DNA of 64,000 nucleotides, taken from NCBI GenBank assembly GCA_900545135.1, contig UQXL01000005.1, positions 45,094 to 109,093 on the forward strand. Reading direction: 5' to 3'. Origin of the DNA: an uncultured Eubacteriales bacterium (GTDB lineage Bacteria; Bacillota; Clostridia; Peptostreptococcales; Anaerovoracaceae). Position 1 is the first letter of the stretch; each line of letters opens with the position of its first letter. Below are positions 41,977 to 49,595 of the stretch, one piece after another. The notes below the pieces were generated by a model. It did not search any database. It worked only from the letters and a program-made list of their open reading frames with translations, and was not told where the DNA came from. The position numbers were made by a program, and so were the translations under genes.

Positions 41977-43386
41977 CTAAAATCTAAAGTATAAAAACGG
42001 GTCGTTCAATCCTATATACAGCAGATAAACCGAGCCCCAGAATATGGCGAACAATATCACCGCGCCCAGCACGTTTCCCCTTATCTTCTCAAAGAGCTTG
42101 GCAGGCCCCGATACGCTAAGCACGGCGCACACAGCCATCAGGATCCCGTACATATCCAGATATTTGCTGAAATCCCCCTCAAATACAGTGCCTCCGCCTA
42201 TGTTAAGCCCTATGAGCCGTCCTGCATATATGCCCAAGGCTCCCATATCGGTTATGGCAAAGATCATCCATGTGAGCGGGATGAGAAAAATCATGTATAT
42301 ATGCCCTGCGATTTTTACCCTGTCTAAAAATCTCTTTAAGCCTGCCTTTTCAATGGCTATTATTATGAACAGCACTACGCCCCAAAGTATGAAATTCCAT
42401 CCGGCGCCATGCCAAAATCCTGTCAGGAGCCAAACTACGAAGAGGTTAAAATATACTCTAGGGGCAGAACGCCTGTTGCCGCCAAGCGGGATATACACGT
42501 ATTCTCTGAACCAGCTTCCCAGCGTCATGTGCCAGCGCCGCCAGAACTCTGTCATGGAAAGAGACTGATACGGATGATCGAAGTTCTGCGGTATGGTAAA
42601 TCCCATGATGCGTCCAAGCCCTATGGCCATCATTGAATAGCCGTAAAAATCAAAATACAGCTGAAAACTGAAGGCAAAAATGCCCATCCAAGCTACGGGA
42701 GTTGAAATGCTCTCAAATCCCACGGCCTGTATATCGCTCCAGAGGCTTCCTATCCTGTTGGCCAGCAGAACTTTCATACCGAGGCCAAGAGTAAAAATGC
42801 GCAGTCCCTCGTCAAACTGGGCGAAAGACGATTTACGCCTGATCATCTCTTCTTTTATCTCTCTGTACTTTACTATCGGTCCTGCGATAAGCTGCGGGAA
42901 CATAGTAAGATAAGCGCCGAAATTGGCGAACGATCTTTCTGCCTGGATTTCCCTGCGGTATACGTCCATGAGGTACGAAATACTCTGGAACGTATAGAAG
43001 CTTATTCCCACGGGAAGCAGCAGATTCCAGGGCTCGAGCAGTTCTCCGCTGCCGCCGAAATTTTCTGAAAGTATGTTGATATTTTCAAAGATGAAATCTG
43101 AATATTTGAATACGCACAGCCATGCAAGATTGTACACTATGCCTATGGTCAAAGGAAGCTTGCCGGAGCCGCGGCTTCTCTCTATAGCCTTTCCCATCAG
43201 AAAATTCACCAGCACCGCCATGAGAAGAAGCAAAATATACTGGGGCTTGTCCAGCGTTCCGTAAGCATAGAAGCCTACGCTTCCTACAAAAATCCAAAAA
43301 TTCCTCCAAATTTTAGGCAATACAAAATATATTACAAGAAATACAGGTAAAAATATAAATATAAATTCTAAACTGCTGAATACCAT
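41977..43386 (-). CDS. MBOAT membrane O-acyltransferase, second copy
   Basis: A 469-residue MBOAT protein, clearly a paralogue of 6408-7802 (shared TEFWRRWHMTLGSWFREYVY and LLTGFWHGAGWNFILWG with the active-site His, and the same C-terminal end NDPFLYFRF). It feeds an acyl group to its SGNH partner. It starts 42 bp after the KdpE-like regulator gene, so sensor, regulator, MBOAT, SGNH and perhaps the cysteine hydrolase can be one transcription unit. Confidence 0.88.
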   Translation of the reverse strand: MVFSSLEFIFIFLPVFLVIYFVLPKIWRNFWIFVGSVGFYAYGTLDKPQYILLLLMAVLVNFLMGKAIERSRGSGKLPLTIGIVYNLAWLCVFKYSDFIFENINILSENFGGSGELLEPWNLLLPVGISFYTFQSISYLMDVYRREIQAERSFANFGAYLTMFPQLIAGPIVKYREIKEEMIRRKSSFAQFDEGLRIFTLGLGMKVLLANRIGSLWSDIQAVGFESISTPVAWMGIFAFSFQLYFDFYGYSMMAIGLGRIMGFTIPQNFDHPYQSLSMTEFWRRWHMTLGSWFREYVYIPLGGNRRSAPRVYFNLFVVWLLTGFWHGAGWNFILWGVVLFIIIAIEKAGLKRFLDRVKIAGHIYMIFLIPLTWMIFAITDMGALGIYAGRLIGLNIGGGTVFEGDFSKYLDMYGILMAVCAVLSVSGPAKLFEKIRGNVLGAVILFAIFWGSVYLLYIGLNDPFLYFRF

Positions 43387-43428
43387 TAAAAATTATGTTC
43401 CCCCAAAAGTTTTTTCAAAACACCGCGT

Positions 43429-44142
43429 CTATGTTAAATTCTCATCCTCCAACATTCTGTAGCCGACGCCCAGTTCCGTAAAGATATACTTAGGTTCTCC
43501 CGGAGTCGCTTCTATCTTACGCCTTATATTGGCCATATTGACTCTCAGGATCCTGTTGTTGTCGTCGGCATATGGCCCCCAAACTTCATTGATGAGCGTA
43601 TCATAAGTAATGACCTTGCCTGAATTTTTCGCCAGCATGGAGACGATCTTGTATTCCACTCTCGTAAGATGAACTTCTCTGTTATCGATGGTCACGCGGC
43701 GCTTATCAAAGTCAACCACCATTCCTCCTGCTGAATAAGGTCTGTTGTTGTTTATATGGTCGTCCAATATCTTGTTGCTGTGTCTTATGGCTGTCCTTAT
43801 CCTGGCCAGAAGTTCAAAAGTTCCGAAAGGCTTCGTTATATAGTCATCGGCTCCCACATCTAAAGCTCCGACTTTCTCATTTTCCTGATTTCTGGCGGAT
43901 ATTACAATTATGGGCACGCTGGACCACTTGCGCGTCTCTTTTATTATATCTATACCGTCCATATCAGGCAATCCCAAATCGAGCAGCACCAAATCCGGCA
44001 GCGATGAAGTCATGAATGCCAAGCCCTCTTTGCCTGTGGACGCTGTAATCGTCTTGTAGTCATTGGAAGTCAAAGTTTTCGCGATAAAATCGCATATACT
44101 CTTTTCATCCTCTATTATGAGGATTGATATTTTCTGCGCCAT
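43429..44142 (-). CDS. OmpR/KdpE-family response regulator
   Basis: A 237-residue regulator: receiver domain (about 5-120) with the acceptor Asp in LVLLDLGLPDMDG and the Lys in DDYITKPF, and a winged-helix DNA-binding domain (about 135-232, RVEYKIVSMLAKNSGKVITYDTLINEVWG). It is closest in character to KdpE. Six bp separate it from the sensor gene. No kdpFABC potassium pump is in the window, so its targets are open. Confidence 0.9.
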   Translation of the reverse strand: MAQKISILIIEDEKSICDFIAKTLTSNDYKTITASTGKEGLAFMTSSLPDLVLLDLGLPDMDGIDIIKETRKWSSVPIIVISARNQENEKVGALDVGADDYITKPFGTFELLARIRTAIRHSNKILDDHINNNRPYSAGGMVVDFDKRRVTIDNREVHLTRVEYKIVSMLAKNSGKVITYDTLINEVWGPYADDNNRILRVNMANIRRKIEATPGEPKYIFTELGVGYRMLEDENLT

Positions 44143-44148
44143 TTATAA

Positions 44149-45282
44149 TTATTCCTCCGTTTCTTTTGGCAGAGAAAAGATGAACATGCTCCCTTCCCCG
44201 TGATTCTTTGCTTCGATCTTTCCCCCGTGAGCCAGTACTATCGTCTTGCATATAGAAAGACCTATGCCCATGCCTTTGCTTCCGTCGGGCCCCGATTCTT
44301 TCTTGTAGGCTCCCTCTCCGTCAAAGATGCTTTCTATCCTGCTCTGTTCGATTCCAATTCCATAATCTTTAACTGAAAACAGCACGCTGTCCTCATCTTC
44401 AACGACTGCCACCTCAAGCGGCTTAACACTTTTTGCATGCATCTGCGCATTTTGAAGTATGTTTATGAGAACCTGCTCCACGAGCATTGCGTCCATCATC
44501 ACCATCACCGGTTCATCCGGCAGCATGACTTTGACATGGGTCTCAGGAAATCTCTTCTTAAACTTTACTATTGCCGATGAGACCACGTCGTCCACATCCT
44601 CCAGCGTTTTGTTTACTCTGGCAGTCTCGTTGTTTATACGAGTTACCATAAGAAGGTTTTCTACCATGTTCAATAGCCAGTTGGCATCTGTCGCTATGTT
44701 TTCAACTATAGCTCTTTTTTCCTCGCCGCTGAGTTCTTCTTCCATGTCCAGATAAGAATTGCTGTTACCTATTATTCCCGTCAGAGGAGTCCTTATGTCG
44801 TGGGAAACGGCACGTAGCAGATTGGCACGCATCTTTTCTTTCTGAGCCTCGACCAGCTCTTTTTCCTGCATTGCCAGTATTTTCGCCTGCTTTTTCATTT
44901 TAGTGGTCAGCGCCGACGTTGCGATGGAAACACCCAGCATGGCGCCGAACGTGATCGGATACCCTTCCAGCGTGAGATTGAAGTTGTTGAAAGGATATGT
45001 AAACAAAAAGTTTACGGTCAGCACGCTCAAAACGGCGTAAAAAAATCCGAAAATATATCCGGACGTATATCTGGCAACCAAAAAGCTTCCCAGAATGTAG
45101 AACATTGTTATGTTGAGATCGGGATTTTGAACAGCTCCTCTGAATATCAGGGCTATGATCGTGATCAAGATGTATATAGCCATGAAAACAAGGCAGTTGA
45201 GCTGGTGATTCTTTACAAAGTCATCGTTGTACGGAGATGAAAGGCCTATTTTTTCTCTGATTTTTTTAATTCTTTCTTTCAC
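44149..45282 (-). CDS. KdpD-like sensor histidine kinase, short form
   Basis: A 377-residue kinase with four membrane segments of the DUF4118 type (about 28-130), a coiled linker, the phospho-acceptor His161 (AVSHDIRTPLTG) and an HATPase domain (NILQNAQMHAKS, GIGLSICK). The large N-terminal KdpD/Usp part of classical KdpD is missing. The start is GTG 45282 with GGGGAGG upstream. The frame to 45315 would place the ribosome binding site inside the gene. Confidence 0.87.
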   Translation of the reverse strand: MKERIKKIREKIGLSSPYNDDFVKNHQLNCLVFMAIYILITIIALIFRGAVQNPDLNITMFYILGSFLVARYTSGYIFGFFYAVLSVLTVNFLFTYPFNNFNLTLEGYPITFGAMLGVSIATSALTTKMKKQAKILAMQEKELVEAQKEKMRANLLRAVSHDIRTPLTGIIGNSNSYLDMEEELSGEEKRAIVENIATDANWLLNMVENLLMVTRINNETARVNKTLEDVDDVVSSAIVKFKKRFPETHVKVMLPDEPVMVMMDAMLVEQVLINILQNAQMHAKSVKPLEVAVVEDEDSVLFSVKDYGIGIEQSRIESIFDGEGAYKKESGPDGSKGMGIGLSICKTIVLAHGGKIEAKNHGEGSMFIFSLPKETEE

Positions 45283-45391
45283 CTTCCGACTCCTCCCCAA
45301 ACTAATATATATCACCTTATCGTTAAAATGCCGCTAAAAATATTTTCTACATCTATAATAAAGAAATATTGATGTTTTTTCAAGGTAATTT

Positions 45392-45420
45392 CACACAGAA
45401 ATACTCTTTTTCATAGAATA
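45392..45420 (+). promoter_or_regulatory. Mother-cell sigma promoter of the cotJ operon
   Basis: CATAGAATA (45412-45420) fits the -10 of SigK (CATANNNTA) and nearly that of SigE (CATACAnT). An ACAC at 45393-45396 suits a SigK -35. The cotJ operon is SigE/SigK-controlled in other spore formers. The exact sigma factor cannot be decided. Confidence 0.4.
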
Positions 45421-45454
45421 AAAATATAATTACAAAAAAGAAGGGAGTATTATC

Positions 45455-45784
45455 TTGATTAGAGATCCTTATATCGGCATGCCTATAATAATCGACACAG
45501 ATTCCGAAAATTCTTGCGGATGCGGCTGTGGCGGCAATACGGGCGGCGGCAATACGGGCGGCAGTAATCCAGGCGGCGGCTCGGGAGATATGCCCGGCGG
45601 AGATATGCCTGGCACTATGCCGGGAGGAACGTTTGACAACATGTATCTGGGAGACCTTCCTCTGGCTATGTGTTACGTTCCGATGCAGCAGTGGAATACG
45701 ACTTACCCACTGGATAAAGGCCTGGAGAGGGGCACAATTTTCCCGGAACTTGATCTGCCGTTCAAGGGAGGTGCAGCCAGATGA
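45455..45784 (+). CDS. cotJA: Spore coat associated protein CotJA
   Basis: A 109-residue protein with the family core LGDLPLAMCYVPMQQWNTTYPLDKGLERGTIFPELDLPF. The N-terminus has an extra Gly-rich stretch with CGCGCGG. The start is TTG 45455 behind AAGAAGGGAG. It overlaps cotJB by 4 bp. It is part of the inner spore coat operon. Confidence 0.92.
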   Translation: MIRDPYIGMPIIIDTDSENSCGCGCGGNTGGGNTGGSNPGGGSGDMPGGDMPGTMPGGTFDNMYLGDLPLAMCYVPMQQWNTTYPLDKGLERGTIFPELDLPFKGGAAR

Positions 45785-46029
45785 GCAGAGAAGAATTGAT
45801 GCATATGATACAGCAGGCAGGCTTCGCCCTGACAGACGCCAATCTTTTTCTCGATTCGCATCCTCAGAATGAGATGGCACTAGACTATTTCGCAGACGTG
45901 CAGAGGCAATACACTCAGCTCCAGACTGAATATGAACTCATGTACGGCCCGCTTACGGCTTTTGATACTAATACTGAGCAAGGCTGGACCTGGATTCAGG
46001 CTCCTTGGCCTTGGGAACTGGAGGCGTAA
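45781..46029 (+). CDS. cotJB: Spore coat protein CotJB
   Basis: An 82-residue helical protein with QQAGFALTDANLFLDSHPQNEMALDYF and the PWPWE end typical of CotJB. ATG 45781 overlaps the cotJA stop. CotJB is needed for coat assembly with CotJA and CotJC. Confidence 0.93.
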   Translation: MSREELMHMIQQAGFALTDANLFLDSHPQNEMALDYFADVQRQYTQLQTEYELMYGPLTAFDTNTEQGWTWIQAPWPWELEA

Positions 46030-46032
46030 CCC

Positions 46033-46263
46033 ATGTGGATGTATGAAAGACGACTGGAATATCCTATTAAAATAAAAAATCCTAATCCGGCTCTTGCAAA
46101 GTTTATTATAAGCCAATACGGAGGTCCCCATGGTGAACTCGGCGCTTCGCTGCGCTATCTGTCCCAGCGAGTGTCGATGCCTTTCCGCCAGGTGGCCGGA
46201 ATTCTAAACGATATCGGTACGGAAGAATGCGTACATATATGTTGGAAATGTAATTATATATAA
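46033..46263 (+). pseudogene. cotJC: cotJC, 5' part only, cut by the prophage
   Basis: CotJC is a manganese-catalase-like coat protein of about 190 residues. Here the start MWMYERRLEYPIKIKNPN and the conserved YGGPHGELGASLRYLSQRVSMP and LNDIGTEE are intact up to about residue 66. The reading frame then changes to CVHICWKCNYI and stops at residue 76. The break falls in the codons for the metal-site region (GTEE...H). Everything to the right is phage. The missing C-terminal part is expected beyond the right edge, past the far end of the prophage. Confidence 0.85.
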
Positions 46264-46265
46264 TA

Positions 46266-46291
46266 AAAACAGGGTTCCAGAACCCTGTTTT
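46266..46291. terminator. Bidirectional terminator at the prophage edge
   Basis: Perfect 12-bp arms AAAACAGGGTTC around CA. It can end the cut cotJ transcript on one side and the SecB gene transcript on the other. Confidence 0.75.
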
Positions 46292-46325
46292 GTTATATTG
46301 CTCATGTAATTGCAAATATTATTTT

Positions 46326-46751
46326 TTAGTTTTCTTTAGGAGTAACTACTACAGGAGGTAATATTACAGGCGGCTGGCCAAAAGACGAGGTTATCTCCGC
46401 AATCAACAATGAGGTTCTACTTATTAGATTTTCTAGCACGAAACCTCCATTTTCTTTAAATTCTTTTGCTAAATCAATTTCTCTCCATTTATAGTCTTCT
46501 TTTTTCTCTTTTTTAAATTTAAGTATAGCTCCATATATTACAGTCAATTTAAATATCTCTTCTGGGTCAAATTTTATGGTTCGACTAACAGTTAATTTTA
46601 CTATATCTTCATTAACATTGGCTTCTATTCTATCAATACAATTTAACATGTGTTTTGGAGCCTGGACGCCAATTTCAATTCTATTATATGAAATTTTGTC
46701 TAGGTAAAACTCCTGTTGTTCTTCAAAATAGTCCGCTAAATTCTTAATCAT
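46326..46751 (-). CDS. SecB-like chaperone of a toxin-antitoxin-chaperone system
   Basis: A 141-residue protein with the beta-strand pattern of SecB (EANVNEDIVKLTVSRTIKFDPEEIFKLTVIYGAIL) and the characteristic end LIAEITSSFGQPPVILPPVVV. It is the third gene of an operon with HicA and HicB (4-bp overlap with hicB). In known TAC systems the SecB-like chaperone protects an unstable antitoxin. A role in protein export is unlikely for a phage-borne copy. No prior name was recognised for this exact gene; the assignment rests on the ends and the operon. Confidence 0.65.
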   Translation of the reverse strand: MIKNLADYFEEQQEFYLDKISYNRIEIGVQAPKHMLNCIDRIEANVNEDIVKLTVSRTIKFDPEEIFKLTVIYGAILKFKKEKKEDYKWREIDLAKEFKENGGFVLENLISRTSLLIAEITSSFGQPPVILPPVVVTPKEN

Positions 46752-47257
46752 GAGTTAATTATCTCCTTATCAATCTTAACTTCGTCATTTTTAAAAAATG
46801 AAAAAATATTGTTATTCATATCTATTAGCTTTCTATCGTATTTATACGTTGATTCATTTTTCATGCCCTCAATTAACACAGGAAGATTATTCCTTAAATA
46901 TTCTCCCATTTCATTTCCATTTGAAACAAACATTTCTATCGCCTTTTCAACACATGAGTTTAGTGAATCTCCGCTTTTACTTGCTTCATTAGCCAATTTC
47001 TTGTGTAATTCTGGATCTATACGCACATTAAAAGTCCCTTTATACTCCTTTTCAGGATTTTTTCCTACTTCTTTACAAAATTCTAAATAATCATCTACAG
47101 CAGCACGGAATTCTTTTTCTATACCTTTAATATCTTCACACTCAAAATCCACCAAGTCATTTATTCCCTCTATTTTACCCCTTAAAACACAGTCATTAGC
47201 ATTGAATTCTATTTTTGTATGATATCCTTTGTACTCAAGTATATTATTCCCTTTCAT
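46748..47257 (-). CDS. hicB: HicB-family antitoxin with C-terminal extension
   Basis: A 169-residue antitoxin: the partial RNase-H-like HicB fold (YHTKIEFNANDCVLRGKIEGINDLVDFECED, about 9-60), then a ribbon-helix-helix DNA-binding segment (GTFNVRIDPELHKKLANEASKSGDSLNSCVEKAIEMFV, about 75-110). An extra stretch of about 55 residues follows, without known motif. The extension is where a chaperone-addiction sequence would be expected, given the SecB-like gene next door. It represses its own promoter through the palindrome at 47539-47557. Confidence 0.82.
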   Translation of the reverse strand: MKGNNILEYKGYHTKIEFNANDCVLRGKIEGINDLVDFECEDIKGIEKEFRAAVDDYLEFCKEVGKNPEKEYKGTFNVRIDPELHKKLANEASKSGDSLNSCVEKAIEMFVSNGNEMGEYLRNNLPVLIEGMKNESTYKYDRKLIDMNNNIFSFFKNDEVKIDKEIINS

Positions 47258-47260
47258 CTC

Positions 47261-47518
47261 CTATATCTCTCCTAAATCAAACAGAAAATCAGCCAAAGCT
47301 TCAACTGCACCACTTGACATAATATTTCCAGGGTGTGGCTTGTGCAATAAGATCATTTTATTGTCTAGCTCTCTATAAAATTTTATTCTTGAGCCAGATG
47401 TTTTCCTTTTAGTATATTCCCTAAATCCCAACTGCATTAGTAAACTTTTTGCTTCGTTATAAGTATAATCTTTAGGTTTCGACCTTATTCTTTCTTTAGC
47501 TTTATCCAGTCTGCTCAT
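47261..47518 (-). CDS. hicA: HicA-family toxin
   Basis: An 85-residue mRNA interferase with the double-stranded RNA-binding-like fold: YNEAKSLLMQLGF, GSRIKFY and LHKPHPGN. The start is ATG 47518 (MSRLDKAKE); the upstream frame to 47542 covers the operator. In this member the His in the GSGSH-type motif is Arg (GSRIKF), while HKPHP is kept. It precedes hicB by 3 bp. It blocks growth by cutting mRNA when HicB is lost. Confidence 0.82.
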   Translation of the reverse strand: MSRLDKAKERIRSKPKDYTYNEAKSLLMQLGFREYTKRKTSGSRIKFYRELDNKMILLHKPHPGNIMSSGAVEALADFLFDLGEI

Positions 47519-47538
47519 TATACAACATTCCCGCCAAT

Positions 47539-47586
47539 GCAACTATTATATAGTTGCATTATACTCAATTTGTCTCGTATTGTCAA
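47539..47586 (-). promoter_or_regulatory. Promoter and operator of the hicA-hicB-secB operon
   Basis: Consensus promoter on the - strand: TTGACA (47581-47586), 17 bp, TATAAT (47558-47563). Immediately downstream lies the palindrome GCAACTAT-ATA-ATAGTTGC (47539-47557), where HicB can block transcription. Confidence 0.8.
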
Positions 47587-47603
47587 CTTCATACTATTTT
47601 GTT

Positions 47604-47633
47604 TTTAAAAATGACGGGGCTATTTGCCCCGCC
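47604..47633 (-). terminator. Terminator of the lysis cassette
   Basis: On the - strand GGCGGGGC...GCCCCGTC is followed by ATTTTTAAA. It separates the lysis genes from the toxin-antitoxin operon. Confidence 0.7.
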
Positions 47634-47638
47634 ATTAA

Positions 47639-47998
47639 CTAAATATTCTCTTTCGCTTCCCGTATAGCCTGCATGTGTTCCCGGTGTTCAGTGTGTAGTT
47701 TGCCAAGGTTAACCTCAAGCTTGTCCACTCTCTTTTCTATGTCTTTCAACTTTTCGATGTTTGCTGAATTTTGTTTTTTCATATCAGCCATATCCTCTTG
47801 CAGTCGGTCAAGCTTTTTCGCCGTAGAATCAGTAGATTTTACGATCATATCTAGCTTCACATTGACTTCCGTGCTGTGTCTTGTTTCTTCGACGGCTCTT
47901 TCAATGTCCTCGGTTTTGACTTTTTTATTTGCCACATAAATTGAAACCATGACGCCCATCGCTGCGATAATCAGACTAATGACCGCTGGATCTATCAT
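47639..47998 (-). CDS. XhlA-like phage membrane protein
   Basis: A 119-residue protein with one N-terminal membrane segment (about 4-24) and a long coiled coil (heptads to the end, KLDRLQEDMADMKKQNSANIEKL). This is the layout of haemolysin XhlA and small lysis accessory proteins. It is the last gene of the lysis cassette, 13 bp after the amidase. The role in holin function is inferred from place and shape only. Confidence 0.65.
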   Translation of the reverse strand: MIDPAVISLIIAAMGVMVSIYVANKKVKTEDIERAVEETRHSTEVNVKLDMIVKSTDSTAKKLDRLQEDMADMKKQNSANIEKLKDIEKRVDKLEVNLGKLHTEHREHMQAIREAKENI

Positions 47999-48011
47999 AT
48001 AATCACCTCCC

Positions 48012-49046
48012 CTATGATATAAGTTTCAGAAATGTATTTCTTCCTGCTATTCCGTCAACCGCAAGACTATTTCCCGCCTGATAATTCCTTACAGCTTTTT
48101 CGCAAGCCTTTCCTAACTCACCTGGCATCTCAACTCCATGCGGATTGTACCCGTTCATGAGGAGCAGCACTTCGAGCGCTGTCACCATATACTGAGTTTC
48201 TCCGTAACGAACAGTATGCTGTCCCAAGGCTGCCTTGGTTTTGCTTCCAGCTTCTCCGTCTATTACAAGTCCAGCATTGTAATCCTTATTCATCGCCCAC
48301 TGCAAAATCTTGACTCCGTTCGCCTTGGTCTTTGAACCATATTCTCCGTCCTCCGGGATATTCGTTCCCAGTATGATATTGGAGATTGCTTGTCCTGCCT
48401 TTACGGCTTCTGAAACAGTTAAACCTTTATTCGCGTCATATACTGATACAATCGTTCTTTTTAGCTTTTCAGCTGGTTTTGACGGTGTATTTGTAGTCTC
48501 AGCTGTTTCTTTATTCGCGATCCCAAAATAGTCACATATACCTTTGGCCAGAGCTTTCCCAACCATATCAGAATTGTGAATAAATTCGTCGCAGTCTTTC
48601 TGATTGGTGTGGAAACCGAGTTCACAGTACATCGTCTTGGCTTTTGGGCTCTTTACTTCGATGAGCTCAGGCCGGACGGAAAAATGGGTCTTCAGCTTGC
48701 CTGGATATATTTCCTCTAAGCATGGCGCCACTGCATTGAAAATTTTGCGATATACCGCGTTGTCTTCCCAGAACATCAGCATGAGATATCTTGCTGAGGC
48801 GCCTGCTGCATTCGTATGTATTGGAACATATAAATCAGCTCCGAAGTTATTTGCTTCTCTGCTTCTTGCGCCGTTCATTACACCTGTATCAGCTGCTGCT
48901 ATTTTCACCTCTATCCCAGAAGCTTTGAGATATTTAGCGCAGCTTTCCGCTATAGGCCTTGTGTGTTTATCTTCGTAGCAGCCTGCTTTCAGGCATTTAT
49001 TTTGATTTACTCCGTGATTAGATGGTGATAAATATACTTTTGGCAT
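48012..49046 (-). CDS. Phage endolysin, N-acetylmuramoyl-L-alanine amidase
   Basis: A 344-residue lysin. The N-terminal amidase_3 domain (about 1-175) has the zinc ligands His in PSNHGVNQN, Glu/His in YCELGFHTN and the His in VPIHTNAA. The C-terminal half holds two peptidoglycan-binding repeats of the PGRP-1 type (GVKILQWAMNKDYNAGLVIDGEAGSKT and AVRNYQAGNSLAVDGIAGRNT). It cuts the wall amide bond at lysis. The gene lies 3 bp after the holin gene. Confidence 0.9.
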   Translation of the reverse strand: MPKVYLSPSNHGVNQNKCLKAGCYEDKHTRPIAESCAKYLKASGIEVKIAAADTGVMNGARSREANNFGADLYVPIHTNAAGASARYLMLMFWEDNAVYRKIFNAVAPCLEEIYPGKLKTHFSVRPELIEVKSPKAKTMYCELGFHTNQKDCDEFIHNSDMVGKALAKGICDYFGIANKETAETTNTPSKPAEKLKRTIVSVYDANKGLTVSEAVKAGQAISNIILGTNIPEDGEYGSKTKANGVKILQWAMNKDYNAGLVIDGEAGSKTKAALGQHTVRYGETQYMVTALEVLLLMNGYNPHGVEMPGELGKACEKAVRNYQAGNSLAVDGIAGRNTFLKLIS

Positions 49047-49049
49047 TTC

Positions 49050-49268
49050 CTACTCCTCCTCTATTGTTTCTATGGTTACTTCCGGCAACCCGGCGACTGA
49101 TGTCAATATGGAAAGCACTCCTGCCAGCATTGCTGCTGATACTACCATCTTCCAGTCTACCTCCGAGATTACTGCCGCCGTTCCTATCATGGCGACTGCA
49201 GACTGCGCTATCGTCTTGATTGCCCTCACTGCGGCTGCTTTCAGCCATGTTTTCCAGTTTCTTTTCAT
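49050..49268 (-). CDS. Phage holin, r1t-like
   Basis: A 72-residue protein with two hydrophobic segments and a charged end (GLPEVTIETIEEE). The sequence AIKTIAQSAVAMIGTAAVISEVDWKMVVSAAMLAGVLSILTS fits the lactococcal r1t holin family. It forms the pore that releases the endolysin. Start ATG 49268 behind AAGGAGG. Confidence 0.88.
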   Translation of the reverse strand: MKRNWKTWLKAAAVRAIKTIAQSAVAMIGTAAVISEVDWKMVVSAAMLAGVLSILTSVAGLPEVTIETIEEE

Positions 49269-49290
49269 AATTGTCCTCCTTTTTTCTCAT

Positions 49291-49319
49291 AAAAAATGAC
49301 AACCCTGCTTGGATTGTCA
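49291..49319 (-). terminator. Terminator between tail genes and holin
   Basis: TGACAA/TTGTCA stem followed on the - strand by six T. It lies just ahead of the holin gene, so the lysis cassette needs read-through, antitermination or its own promoter. Confidence 0.55.
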
Positions 49320-49362
49320 TAATTGGCTTGATTTTATTTTTTTTCTATGATATATTGGTGTC

Positions 49363-49446
49363 AAGAGGAAACCGCTAAAAACGGTTAACCGTCAGTAGCT
49401 AAAATAGCCGCCTAAAGGTTCGCAGCCGCGGCGGTTATTTTTTTAT
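49363..49446 (+). ncRNA. Small convergent RNA of peptide module 2 (candidate antitoxin RNA)
   Basis: Promoter TTGATT (49328-49333), 17 bp, TATATT (49351-49356) with extended TGA. The RNA begins near TCAAGAGGA, folds AACCGCT/ACGGTT, and ends at ATAGCCGCC...GGCGGTTAT-TTTTTT (49404-49445). It overlaps the 3' end of the peptide gene. The same layout is seen at 13521-13759. Confidence 0.55.
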
Positions 49447-49494
49447 GTAAATGGTTATTCTGAATTTCTTAAAAGAAATAGTGATTCTCACCAT
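49435..49494 (-). CDS. 19-residue basic beta-type peptide of module 2 (candidate type I toxin)
   Basis: MVRITISFKKFRITIYIKK, translated from ATG 49494 behind AAGGAAGGTGG. Hydrophobic and basic residues alternate, so an amphipathic beta strand is likely. Its mRNA would start from TGATATACT (-10 at 49575-49580, - strand) with a 5' GTCAAGAGGA tag identical to the convergent RNA. The stop codon sits in the terminator stem. It lies between the holin and the tail-fibre gene. A chromosomal copy exists at 13601-13684. Confidence 0.55.
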   Translation of the reverse strand: MVRITISFKKFRITIYIKK

Positions 49495-49595
49495 GTTACC
49501 ACCTTCCTTTAAATCCAAAATCCCTTTTGAATTTTGGAAGGTCAACCGCTTTCGCTCGTCCTCTTGACTATTTTAGTATATCACATTTCTTTAAT

